Source: Corynascus novoguineensis
Taxonomy: Eukaryota; Ascomycota; Sordariomycetes; Sordariales; Chaetomiaceae
DNA: 64,000 nucleotides
Assembly: GCA_033296725.1 (NCBI GenBank)
Contig: MU857656.1
Span: forward strand, 1-64,000
Reading direction: 5' to 3'
In this document: in pieces, positions 13,001 to 24,007 of the stretch
How positions within the stretch are numbered: position 1 is the first letter of the stretch
Layout: every line of letters starts with the position of its first letter
Made by a program: the position numbers and the translations under genes
The notes under the pieces: model-generated
Told to the model about the DNA's origin: nothing
The model's database searches: none
Seen by the model: the letters and a program-made list of their open reading frames with translations, nothing else

Positions 13001-14767
13001 CAACGTTCTTGCTTCAGGATCCATGGACGAAACAGTGGCGCTATGGGACGTGGCTACAGGGCGCGAGCTCAAGAGAATTGATAACCAGTCGAGCTGTGTC
13101 AACACCACAGCCTTCTCCCCTGATGGCTTTTCGATTGCGACGGGTTCCGTCGACCAAATGATACGGCTTTGGGACATTTCTGGTAGCCGCGAAGAGCTTT
13201 GCTTGGTGCTTGATAGCCACTCGGGTTGTATCAATTCTGTCCGGTTCTCCCCAAACGGGGAACGGCTTGTCTCCGAGTCCGATGACATGACAGTAAAAGT
13301 TTGGGACAGAGCTGCCGGAACGGAATTGATGTCGCTGAAGGGGCACACCAAAAAAATCATGGCCGTCACATTCTGTCTTGACGGCCAATCCATCGTGTCT
13401 GGATCTGAGGATATGACTGTCCGCATCTGGGACGGATCCAACGGCTCGCGCCATTACGTATCCTAACCGGCCACACGAGCGGCATAAACGCGGTTGTCTT
13501 CTCCCCCGATGGGAAGCTTTTAGCATCGAGTTCTTTTGACGACGACGTTCGACTCTGGGACGTCAAGAATTTTACACCTTGTGGCAGGCTAGAGGACTTT
13601 GACTTGGTGGATGACGTGAACTCTGGTTCACCTGGAGGGAGAAATACACAAGGTACTGATGGTCTGGGATCGCCCACTGCCATCGTGGGCACTACATTGG
13701 AGTCCAGAGCCCGCTCAAGCTCTGTTATTACCCTGAGCTTTTCAGAAGATGGTCGATTACTTGCTTCCGGGTCAGAGGACGGTACCGTTAAGTTCTGGCT
13801 ACAAGAGTCAGGGAAGAGCTCTGTGCTTGAGGGCCACTCTGCACGCATCAATCACGTTGGTTTCTCACCCTACGGTCATTTTCTCATATCGGCTTCAGCC
13901 GACAAAACCATCGTCGTCTAGGATACGGCAACAAGAACAAAATTGCACACTCTCTTGAGTCATCTAGGCGATGTCTTCTGTGCAATTGTTTCACCAGACG
14001 GCAAATGCCTAGCGTCGTGCTCAACCGACACCACAACTAAGCTCTGGGACGCTGCGACAGGATTAGGACTAGCTACCCTCAAAGGCCACCGAGACATCGT
14101 CACTGGCATTGCCTTCTCGCCGAGCAATTGGTTCCTTGCATCATGTTCAGCGGACAAGACAATACTTGTCTGGGACCTCAAAGCATATGAGCAGAGTGCA
14201 GTTCTTGAGGGACACTCGAGCCGCGTGCATTCAGTCGCGTTTTCACCCGGGGACAGTGAACTACTCGCGTCATGCTTTGAGGATGCCACAATTAGGCTCT
14301 GGAGATGGCGAACAGGCTCCGCGGTCGTGGGGATCATCAAAGGAGAAGAGCCAATACACTCCATCTCATTTTCTCCGAACCCGAAGATGGTGGCACCTTC
14401 CTCAGTTCATGATACTGTCGGGGTTTGGGATTGGCAAACTGGTTCCACGAAAGGCTCGGTTGAAACCGGTGTAACGGTTCGAACGGTTTCCTTCTCCGAT
14501 GATGGTCAGTTGATTTACACTGAGAGAGGAGCATTGGACCTGAGCCGACTCCTCCTATTTCCTTCTTCCTCTACTTACTCTTCTATTCTCCCCTTGAACA
14601 GTTCATCTTCTTATGAGATTCTCTTTGTTGCTCGGGACTGGATAAAGAGGAATATGGAGGACTTTGTTTAGCTTCCTGACGACTATCATGCTACGGTTGT
14701 GGCTGCGCAGGGCAAAAGTATTGCCATGGGACATTCCTCCGGTGCAATCTCGCTGATTTCCATCTAG
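10039..14767 (+). pseudogene. HET-NACHT-WD40 protein gene (fungal NLR-like, HET-E/HET-D type), decayed
   Basis: Reading across lesions, three modules follow in order. HET domain, 10039 to about 10780: KHAILSHTWL, TWVDSCCINRESSAEL, ARCYVYLEDV, WFTRGWTLQELLA and MPVIYGE are all HET hallmarks. NACHT NTPase, about 10930-12376: P-loop GMAGTGKST, then a Walker-B-like LVADALDECE and FITSRPE. After an intron (12377-12486, in phase), about fourteen WD40 units at about 12700-14540, enough for two seven-blade propellers. The family controls nonself recognition and incompatibility cell death. This copy is dead as assembled: in-frame TAG at 12299-12301, 13919-13921 and 14669-14671, each where the family has Trp, and one-base losses near 10325, 10780, 12775 and 13450. 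The WD units are diverged from each other, unlike the near-identical repeats of active Podospora hnwd genes. Confidence 0.85.
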
Positions 14768-15040
14768 CGTGCTTTGATGTTAGGCTCAGCGATTACTCAT
14801 GACATGATCGCAGATTTATGTATATACACCTCGGCAGACTGTTATCTTCGTGACCCTTTATTAGCGCCGATCTGTTCATACGTGATCCAAAGCAAGTTCT
14901 CTTTTATTGATGAAAACATGTTGTTTACCTTTTCCTTGACGGTTACCTACGAGCTCGCGGCTCGCCCTAAGATACACAAATACACCTTATTGACCAGGCC
15001 TGTTATATGGTCACTGTTAGCCACAATTTCTGGGCGATGT

Positions 15041-15312
15041 TCATCTCCTTGCGTTCCTTCGTTTTGGAGATAACCCTGAGCCAGCTTTCCTTGCTAACGG
15101 CACAATCACATCTCCATAGCTATTCCACAAACCCAACGGCACAGGTGCCGCAGCTGTTGCTGACCAAGTTGCCTTGAGGCTGAACTCATGGTTCTCCGCC
15201 GGCACATTCTCCATGATCTCGGCAAAGATGTTGATATAGACAGCGCCCCCAGTATGACCTCAAAAAAGATGACAACGAACACGAAATAAATGAGACCGGT
15301 GATACTCGCCAT
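15041..15312 (-). pseudogene. Small membrane-protein ORF with a frameshift, unidentified
   Basis: The ATG at 15312 opens a frame with one hydrophobic helix (residues about 5-25, GLIYFVFVVIFFEVILG). At a run of five G the frame is lost, but in the next frame coherent sequence continues (VYINIFAEIMENVPAENHEF, then LKATWSATAAAPVPLGLW) to a TGA at 15043-15041. Restoring one base would give about 90 residues. The product is not recognised. It lies between the NLR-like pseudogene and the transposon, so it may be a remnant of a larger gene. Confidence 0.35.
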
Positions 15313-15462
15313 TATCACTGGCGACCAGAGGGAAACTTAGGTTATAGATAGTAGCTAGCATATACACATTAACTATCTTATCATAAGAGTTGGTTAGTCA
15401 GCAATTCACAAATGATTAGCTATAACATTATCTATTGTTGTGGGCAGTTATAGACTTAGTAC

Positions 15463-15470
15463 ATAGTCAG
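15463..15470. repeat. 8-bp target-site duplication, left copy
   Basis: ATAGTCAG directly abuts the left terminal inverted repeat and is repeated exactly at 16003-16010. T at position 2 and A at position 7 fit the hAT target consensus. Confidence 0.85.
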
Positions 15471-15494
15471 GAGTATCTCTAATTGTACGAGGTC
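15471..15494 (+). repeat. Left terminal inverted repeat (24 bp)
   Basis: Exact reverse complement of 15979-16002. Similarity stops abruptly inside position 15494. Confidence 0.9.
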
Positions 15495-15978
15495 GCCAAC
15501 CTGATTGTACGGGGTCCGGACCCACCCAACCTGGATTCAGCCACACCCACTGCAGGTTGTAGTCTAAGTCAACACTTGCAATTCGACATCTTCTCATAGG
15601 GGGTTGGTCAACTAATCATTGCAGTGCTGCTTGGTCAATCGTCACACTGGTGCAAAGATTCACCCCTCTCCGCCACCACTACCTTGAAGTTAGCAGGCAA
15701 CTGAGTGTGACCTGAAGCTTTCCAGAACCCTTTCAACGCACTAACGGAGAGAAAAGCGGTTGCATCACTACCAATTAACCCTACCCAGCTTCTTGGGTAG
15801 TTTCACAGAAATGGATGCCCGATTCTCCTGCGATAGATCCCAAGTTGCCAATCCTTAATTTTCTTCAAAATTTCTTAACCCACTCTTTTGCTCAGTTTGT
15901 CTTCTTTTCTTTTCTTTTTTTTTCTTGCCGTGGTCAGCAACGCCGGCGGCCGAACATTTCCGGAGGGCGGTCTGTGCG

Positions 15979-16002
15979 GACCTCGTACAATTAGAGATAC
16001 TC
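15979..16002 (-). repeat. Right terminal inverted repeat (24 bp)
   Basis: Exact reverse complement of 15471-15494. It is followed directly by the second copy of the 8-bp target duplication. Confidence 0.9.
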
Positions 16003-16010
16003 ATAGTCAG
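16003..16010. repeat. 8-bp target-site duplication, right copy
   Basis: ATAGTCAG, identical to 15463-15470, flanking the transposon on the right. Confidence 0.85.
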
Positions 16011-17188
16011 ACGTATGTATGTATGTAGTTATGTCAATTTTAAATTGGTAGGATAAGTAACTACAGAGGATTATATTGTCATAGAGGGCCAGCTATCATA
16101 AAACGTTTAAATTATTGTAGCGACAGCATGTCGAACATGTATGAGACAACCATAGCACTCCAATTAAAATAAGAAGTTGAAACACTGTTTTCAATTCCAT
16201 CCAGGTTTCTGTTCCCCCTCTGCATTCTGAATGCAGTATCGCCAAGAGATACGGGCAAGTTCGGATCTCACGTCAGGCTGTGGCAACACTGTCGAATCCT
16301 TCCATATCACACCATTATCGAACTGGGCGAGTTGCGCTTATTGGCCTTGTAATTCCATGACGGGGACCGACAACCGTCTTGTTAGTAAGCACGAGGGGGT
16401 GAATAGTTGCTTCAACGAGGTTGTGGATCATTTTATATCCTCTCCCTAGGATCTTGGGGGAAGTTACGGCCAGGGAAAATATGATACGGCTGCACATTGT
16501 AACGTTGAGACACAAGCGGATTTTGTTGGAGCACTAATGGCCAATTCTGTCTTGCTCATCCAAATCCGATAGCGGTGATATTTAATCTCACATCTGTATG
16601 CGGGACTGGAGGTTTGCCAATTGTGAAATGTTTGCATTGCAGCCACGGAATCTACTGCCAGGATTCAATTCCGACCTTTGTTCTTGTGTCGGACTCAAGT
16701 CGGGCTCTCTTGCCCTCCGCTGACCGAGCGTCCCGATCCAATGCACGAATGCCTGGGTACCGTGACCTTTTAGCGAGCGCCAAGCCCCCAACATTCAAAT
16801 TTTGCTTCTCCTTCAGAGGGTGCTTTGGCGTCGTAGGTACCCCAAGGTTGTTGGAGCGGCGGTAAGGAACTGTGCACCACCTCAGCACCAGCAGGCACCT
16901 TGATTTTTTTGTACGGCAGTGGTGCTTGTCACCTTGGCAAGCCACCCCCATCCATGCCCATGCTGACGCTGCATGGGTTCAATCTCGGACTCGGATTCTT
17001 CGAAACCGCGCCTAAATTCTTTATTATTCTTGCTGCGGTCGAGATAGCGATTCCACCCTTGTTGAAAACGCTCACCTCGCAAGCGGGAGGTGATAATTAC
17101 TTTGTACGGTAACATATCTCGATCAACTCTCGAGAATCCCACCTTCTACATTGAGAGGAGAATCCAGAATCAGTTTTTGTCCGACACG
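16011..17188. other. Intergenic region, AT-rich then mixed
   Basis: No gene is supported. A short TATG repeat lies at about 16014-16030 next to the transposon, and the DNA up to about 16200 is AT-rich. From about 16600 composition becomes mixed. The last few hundred bases should contain the promoter of the monooxygenase starting at 17189. Confidence 0.5.
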
Positions 17189-20070
17189 ATGAGCTCTATT
17201 GAGAACGACCGACTTCGCGTCGTGATAGTCGGGGCTGGTGTGGCCGGGCTCACACTGGCCAACGCGCTTGAGGTGTGCAGTGCTTGCTTCCTCTAAATCC
17301 AGTTTCACGGTTGTTAACAATTGCTTAGCAAGCCGGCGTTGACTATGTCTTGCTGGAACGCCGCAGTGAGGTGGCACCCCAGGTTGGCGCCTCGATTGGC
17401 ATCTTCCCTAGCGCTGCTCGGGTAAGCTCGATATTTACCTCGGATTTTCATGTTATCACAGCATGGAACGACGTTGTGTTGCTGATACTCGCTCCGCTGT
17501 AGATTTTGGACCAACTCGGCGCATGGAAAGGCGTTAGTGAGGCTGCGGTAAGAACATTGTTCATGTTTGTCCTCATAGTCTCCCGGTTCTCACACCCGCA
17601 CCTCAGGCGCCTCTGCAGGTCTTCAACAACCGCGACCAGCAGGGGAACCACATCAGCATACCAGATCGTAGCCCCCTCCTGCTCCGGGCAAGGTAAGTTA
17701 TCTTCATCAGTTCCTGGCTTCTTGCCAGTGGGTTCCGATTACGGAACAAATCTCACCATTGGCCTCTCCAGAACGGGATACTCGACCGCATGGGGCGAGC
17801 GCCAGAACTTGCTGCGCGTCCTGCATGACAATATCAAGGACCCAAGCAAAGTGCTCGTCAACAAGGGACTCGCAGACATCAAGCACGAGGCCGACGGCGT
17901 GACCGCCATTTGCGAGGATGGCTCGTCCTACTCTGGTCACCTTCTCGTGGGTACCGACGGAGTGTTCAGCAAGACGCGCAGCAAGATGTGGGAGTTGGCC
18001 GAGTCGGACCACCCTGAACTCGTCAGGGCGGACAGAAACTGTAAGTCCCGCGTTATCGGCCGTACTGAGCACCCTGCTCACACCGCCCTCCCCGTTTGAT
18101 GTTAGGTCTGATTTCGGAATACAACTGCATCTTTGGGATTGCCCAGGGTGTCACCAGTCCCCTGACACAGCCAGGAGACGTGAATACGTGTTACAACGTG
18201 GGCCGTTGTGCCCTGTCCATCACGGCTGAGGGAGGCAAGATGTACTGGTTTGCCCAAGAGCGGCTGCCTCGGACTTATCGTCTGGGAGAGGTTCCACGGT
18301 ACACGGATGACGACGCCCGGGACTTCGTTGCGCGCCATGCCAACCTCATCTATGCCAAGGGCTCAAACGGACAGAAGCTCACGCTCCCCAACATCTGGGA
18401 GAAGACTACGTCTTTCCGCCTGGTGGCAATCGAAGAGGCTAAGTTCAAGCTCTGGCACTGGGGCCGCATCGTCTGCGCAGGTGATAGCATCCACAAAGCG
18501 ACTCCCAACCTCGGAGTGGGCGGGAACTCGGCCATCGAAAGCGCTGCTGCGTTGGCTAACGGAATCAAACGACTAGCTGACCAGTGGAACACCACGGGTT
18601 GCCGTTCGACGATACAAGAAATCGAGGCGATGCTGGCTGAGTACCAGAGAAGCCGCAAGGTGCGCGCCGAAGCCGTTGTTGACGCCTCGGCCTTCCTGGC
18701 TCGATCGCATAACATGCAAGGCTGGGGACGCCGCCTGTTCGTCAGGTTTGTGTTGCCCCATCTGACCGAGTTTGTCCCGGAGTTGATGGGCAATTCTATC
18801 ATCGGCGCCACCAAGCTTGACTATCTCCCGCTCCCGATGGCCTCCCTGAGCGGTACTAAGCCCTTCAACCCGACACAGGGCGAAGGGTTGCGGGAGAGCA
18901 AGCTCAAGCGCAGCATTTACGCTTTGCCACTACTCGGTCTCGCCTTTACGGCGGCTTGGGTCATGGACGTGAGCCCGGCGGTGGAATGGGCCATAGCCCT
19001 CCGCGATAGCGGCGTATTTGAACTGCCCTCCGGCGGCTCCGTGCCCATTCTCCGCACCTTCTACCACCTGCCTAGCTTTGACGACTTCGTGGCCATGGTC
19101 AACACTTTCTTCTTTCCCGCCATGTATGGTACCGATCCGTTGTCGCGCCGGCAAACCCTTTCCTTCCTGACCGACGGCGTCGTCCTCTTGACGATTTGGA
19201 TCTTCGAGTCCGCCCGGCGCGCCAACATGCTGACCCCCGTACAATGGTATGCTTTGCCGATAGAGCCCAACGTACCCTCTCCATTGAGAGAAGAAGCTAA
19301 TACCCGATTATAGGCCAAACTTTTACGCCGCTATCGGCCAACTCCTTGGTATCGGCGTTATCTCCCCGATTTACTGCTTCCTGCACTACGTGGTGTCCCC
19401 GATCGAGAACTTCTCTGCCCTCGACCAGCGCCTAACCAACACGCGCGTCAGTCTCGCCGCCCTCCCTACTGTCGTACTGACCTACCTGCTTCCCTTCTTT
19501 GCTTTGATCACCTGGCCCGATCTCGCCTTCCGCCAGGCCCTGCTATTTGTCTGGCAACTGTACCCCGTTTGGGCGGCCGCCGCGCTCTTCGTCATTTCGA
19601 AGGTGTTCTTCAAAGATACGATGTTGACTGACAAGGTGTTCCGCACGCAGCGGGATCTTCCCGTGATGCGCATGTATGTCGGTGGGGCTGCGGTGCTGTC
19701 GGCGGCCGTCTGGTGGTGGACCTGGCTCGAGTACGGGTTGTTCGACGTGTTCGTGCCGTCCGGCCTACCGCGGAGTCGCGACACCTTGGCCGGATTCACG
19801 GCCGAATTTTTGAGGTGGGACGAAACCTTCGGGTTTGGGTCACACCTGGTGTGGCTAGGGTATCTCTTCTGGGATCTCCAAGCTGCGGGGATGCTGAGGG
19901 AGGGGTGGTTCAAAGTGGCCGGCTTGGGGTTGGTGAGCTTGCTGCTTGTCGGGCCAGGGGCGACGCTGGGCATCGGTTGGCTATTTAGGGAACATATCCT
20001 GGCTACCCGGAGGCACAAAAATGCGCTCACGCCAGAAAGTGTCGGTAGGTTGCACGGAAGCGCGTTTTAA
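17189..20070 (+). CDS. FAD-dependent monooxygenase fused to a C-terminal polytopic membrane domain
   Basis: Seven exons (17189-17272, 17329-17421, 17503-17547, 17607-17692, 17772-18040, 18106-19246, 19314-20070) join in phase to 824 residues. Residues about 10-430 are a PHBH-type flavoprotein: GAGVAG at 15-20, LLVGTDGVFSKTR (DG motif) and CAGDSIHKATPNLG (GD motif) near 316-329, both contacting FAD. From about residue 460 to the end there are roughly seven or eight hydrophobic helices, with a conserved-looking LDQRLTNTRVSLAALP loop. The front part should use NAD(P)H and O2 to epoxidise or hydroxylate a substrate, held at a membrane by the tail. Fungal terpenoid and meroterpenoid pathways pair such monooxygenases with small membrane terpene cyclases; whether this tail is one is only a guess. 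No cluster partners are seen nearby. Intact. Confidence 0.85.
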
Positions 20071-22235
20071 AGGCGCTGAAAATGGGTCTGTCCAAGGTTG
20101 CGATGTGGAACTGCCCCTTGAAGGAGCAGGGCAAGTAATTGAGGGAGAGAAGCTTGCAGGGTGTTCTTTCCCCTTTACCTGCCCATCTTTCAGTTTCTCG
20201 GGTGTTCTTTTCAACCTTTCCAGTTATTTTTCCCCGCGGGGAAGGGGGGAGGGGGGGTTACTAGCAGCGGTCAAGGCACTCTCTTGTCATCCCAAAATCT
20301 CGTGTACGATACTTAGCTAGCACAACACAACTCACAATCTATATCTTGGAATCTTACCAGAAGACCTGCAACTCTAAGCCGCTTCCATGCACACCCATCT
20401 ATCTTTCCAGTAGCATCATGCCTTCACCACTTAACCCAACAACCTCCGATTTCGTCCGTCAGAATCTGGCCTGACATGTGAAGTTGTCCTTCGCCCTTGG
20501 GTTTAGAAACATCATTACCCTCTCTAGAGTTCTGGATCTTTGGCCGCCACCCGGCTTCCTGTGGCAAAAGAGAAACGAGCGCATGAGTGCCTCGAAACTC
20601 ACGCTGATAATTTACTGCACAGAGATGGACAAGGACTCAGTATCGTGACGAAAGTTCATGACGTGGGTGGACCCTAGCAACTACTCTGTTCTAGGGCCAG
20701 GCAATGAATGCCACCATCAGCCTACGTCCGCGTCGGCTGACGCCGGTTGCAGAACTGCCTCCGATGCAAGAGTGGGTTGCAGAAGTCTCACCACCGAACA
20801 ACCACCAACAACAATCCCACCAATCCCTGGCCAAAGAAACGTAGAAATCCCATTGAAATTGTGTGTCTGCATCGCTTCTCTCCTCTCAACCTTTCCTGGA
20901 GCCACCGCGGCACCTGCGAGACGTGCACATTCCGGCCAGCACGAGCCCTCCTCTGCTCATCAAAGACACGCGGCCAGTTTGATCTGCCGTTAACCTGTCT
21001 AGACTGCGGACTAACCGGGCCCAGAGACATTTGACGCCGAAAGCCAAGGCAATTGTGGAGTTTGCAGAACTTGAGCTGACGTACCGGGTGCCCAAGCCGA
21101 CACGCTGTCGGGCCTGGTTCCGAGGCAAGGGCCAAGGGATTCCTCGCGGCCTCTTAGCCACCAGATCCGGCTCTACTACCTCACCCAGCGGTTGGGGATT
21201 CCTCCGTTCAAACAACTAGTGCTCAGCAAGCGGTATTACATATTGCTTCATGTGAGGTTGTCCCTTAATGCACGCTTCCATCTTGGGCGAGATCCTGAGC
21301 GTTTTGCGCGGTCTGATCCAACAATTGCCTCTGGAAACTGTTCTCTGTATATGGCAGATGCGCCGGTCAACCGAAAGCGAGTGAAACGTACTCGAAGCCG
21401 AATAACATTCGCGGGGACACGGCACACGAGGGAGTCAAGACGGAGCGCAGGGCCGAGTTTGTGTGTGTCTAAGAGACCTAGGCTAGGATATTAGTACAGT
21501 AAGGCCCTTAGTATTACCTGGGTAGGTATCAATGCCTGGCATATCAATAGGTGGGAAGTGAGGAATTCAAATAGCTCGACTAGTGGGGTGTGTTCCCTCC
21601 TTCAACTCACCGCCGATCTTCAACTGTTCTGTTTCTTTTTTTGGCACTCTCTTGTTCGCTCTCGCTAGTTTCCTCTTGATCTCAGCTCAAATCCTAGAGC
21701 CCCCTCTCAAAATGATTGCGTTGAAAAGGAGTCAATTGGTGGGCCAACTTCCTCCATGGTGTTTGCAACCCAGCGAAACCCTCGGAGCCTACTACTCCAT
21801 AGCGTCTAGTGCGGCTGTCTTAGGGCAACCAACGACGTTGAAACCGGGTTTCCTTGGCCCCACCAGCTCGAAGTCACCAGCATTCTGCGACGCCGCCAAG
21901 CCGTGGGTCCTCCACGGGAGCGTCCTCGTGGCTCCGAACCTTGCTATGCTTCCCCTTGAAGTAACCCTCGCCGTGGAGGAAGGCCGGCCAATTATCCCGA
22001 AGAAGATCCCAAGCACCAGCCGAAAGCCGCAGGACATGGAAGGATCCCCCGTGACCTTGATGGGGGTTGGAGGCAATATTTCCGAGATCTCGAAGCGAGG
22101 TGCTGCATAGGTAGACAAACGAAGTATAAGTAAGGTAGACGTTCACCTGAACTGTCATGTTTTGATCGTGATGAACCCGGTCCACTGCTACGGACGTGAC
22201 TGTTCAAGGCTGCTACACCCTGTTCGAGAATCAAG
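20071..22235. other. Intergenic region, 2.2 kb without a supported gene
   Basis: Several short open frames occur on both strands, none with a family I recognise. A polypurine tract lies at about 20235-20260. The region before 22236 should contain the LPMO promoter; genes of this family are usually carbon-source controlled, but I could not identify regulator sites with confidence. Confidence 0.45.
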
Positions 22236-23507
22236 ATGAAGACCTTTGCCGCACTCTTGGCCTCGGCCGGCCTCGTGGCCGCACATGGATACGTCGATCA
22301 CGCCACGATCGGCGGGAAGGAGTACCAGGTAAGCCCAACGGCACTTCCCGTACCTATTATGCATGCCTAGTATTAACTGAGCCATCCTAGTTCTACCAGG
22401 TGCGCTCGCTACCGGCCCCGTGGCTTCGGCACGTCCTAACACACATATCACTACTGATTAGCCGTACCAAGACCCGTACATGGGTGACAACAAGGTAAGT
22501 GTCAACAACAACCACAACAACAAACAACAGACTATCCCTGGTCTTACATTTTGAGAATGATCACCCGCTAAAGCGCGTTTTAGCCCGATAGAGTCTCGCG
22601 CTCCATCGAGGGCAACGGCCCTGTGGAGGACGTCACCTCGATCGACATCCAATGCAACAAGGGCGCCGAACCGGCCAAGCTCCACGCCTCCGCCACCGCC
22701 GGCTCGGAAGTGACTCTCAACTGGACCCTCTGGCCCGAGTCTCACATGGGTCCCGTCATCACCTACATGGCTCGCTGCCCCGACACTGGGTGCCAAAACT
22801 GGTCTCCGGGAACGCAGTAAGTCCTCGACGAGAGCCGGTCAAACCGAACTCTGCCGTTAGACTAACACTTTATTTTCCTAGAGCTGTGTGGTTTAAGATC
22901 AAGGAAGGCGGCCGTGAAGGCACCTCCAACACATGGGCTGACGTGAGTCTTCCTGACCTTCTTCTTTGTCTTGACCCCTTCTCCCCAGTTCCCCCCTTTC
23001 CCTCCTTTCCCCCCTCCTCCTCAAGCCAACGTCCTCACATCAACAACCAAAACACGCGCACAACAACTGACTTTGTGTGTTTCCCCAGACCCCGCTCATG
23101 ACGGCCCCTTCGGCCTACAAGTACACCATTCCGTCGTGCCTCAAGAGCGGCTACTACCTAGTCCGCCACGAGATCATCGCGCTGCACGCGGCCTGGCAGT
23201 ACCCGGGCGCCCAGTTCTACCCGGGCTGCCACCAGCTCCAGGTCACGGGCGGCGGTTCGACCGTTCCCTCGTCGCTGGTCGCCTTCCCCGGCGCCTACAA
23301 GGGAAGCGACCCCGGCATCACCTATGATGCCTACAAGGGTGAGTCTTTTCAATTTCCCATGTCCTAATTCCTCTTTCTCATCCGCCGCTTGGCTGCGTGC
23401 GAGGCCGAGGAATTGAATAAAATGGGACGGAAACAACATATGGGTGCTAACGCGGAGTAATAGCTCAAACTTATACCATCCCGGGACCGGCCGTGTTCAC
23501 TTGCTAA
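22236..23507 (+). CDS. AA9 lytic polysaccharide monooxygenase (secreted copper enzyme)
   Basis: Seven exons (22236-22328, 22391-22399, 22462-22494, 22584-22816, 22882-22942, 23089-23338, 23464-23507) join in phase to 240 residues. Residues 1-16 are a signal peptide; cleavage leaves His17 as the N-terminal copper ligand. His99 in WPESHMGPV is the second histidine-brace ligand, and Tyr187 with Gln185 (GAQFYPGC) completes the active site. FYQPYQDPYM and GNGPVEDVTSIDIQC are AA9 hallmarks. Family role: oxidative cleavage of cellulose and related glucans outside the cell. There is no cellulose-binding module, so it is the short single-domain form. The second exon is only nine bases (Phe-Tyr-Gln), flanked by ordinary splice sites. 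Confidence 0.92.
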
Positions 23508-24007
23508 GGAGGCCGCCGACATGCAAGGAAGAGGACATGAGATTACAGGGACGTTGCCCCAAGGATCAAATGCCGGGGAAGGTGCGGCATGGTTCGCGCG
23601 TGCTTTCAATTCTTGTTCATACTTATGCCAATTTGAGATTCCCAAAGCGCGTCCCAAGGCCAGAATGATGTGTGCGTGATGCCGGACAGGCGCGTGAGAG
23701 CGTACAGAATGACAATCGACAAAGCGTTATCACCTTTCAAGCTTTGGCCACAGACCGTAGTCTTGACTAGTGCCTTGCACTTTCGACCGTTGAGGTAAAC
23801 GGACGCCAGGTCTAAAATCGTAGCTCAAGGTTTGCACCAGTGCCTCCAATGACCTCCCGACGGAAGCGACACAGGCTACTTCAGACAAGAGGACCTTCCA
23901 CCTCTCAAGCCGAATCCAATTACCGGATTTGAGAATGCCGGGTGGCGGCAGGAGTTTGTTCAGGGTATGCAGCGATTCCAACTTGATACGTACAGCTGCC
24001 GGAGTGC
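23508..24007. other. Intergenic region between LPMO and DHODH
   Basis: Convergent 3' ends; no gene is seen. Confidence 0.5.

Larger units (their letters stand above)
15471..16002. mobile_element. Non-autonomous DNA transposon (MITE-like) with hAT-type ends
   Basis: The element is 532 bp long and bounded by perfect 24-bp terminal inverted repeats (15471-15494 starting GAGTATCTCT, and 15979-16002 ending AGAGATACTC). An exact 8-bp direct repeat, ATAGTCAG, lies immediately outside each end. Length and sequence of the duplication match hAT-superfamily insertion. The interior has no coding frame of note, so any movement would need a transposase supplied elsewhere. A second partial copy of the end sequence (ATTGTAC followed by GGGGTC) sits just inside the left end, as subterminal transposase-binding repeats often do. 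The perfect ends suggest a fairly recent insertion. Confidence 0.85.

Noticed and set aside
21874..22185. 103-codon minus-strand frame just upstream of the LPMO with protein-like composition
   Set aside because: No start in good context, no recognised motif, no partner exon; kept as intergenic.
17189..23507. Possible secondary-metabolite cluster around the membrane-tailed monooxygenase
   Set aside because: The neighbours are an LPMO and housekeeping genes; no synthase, prenyltransferase, P450 or cluster regulator is present.
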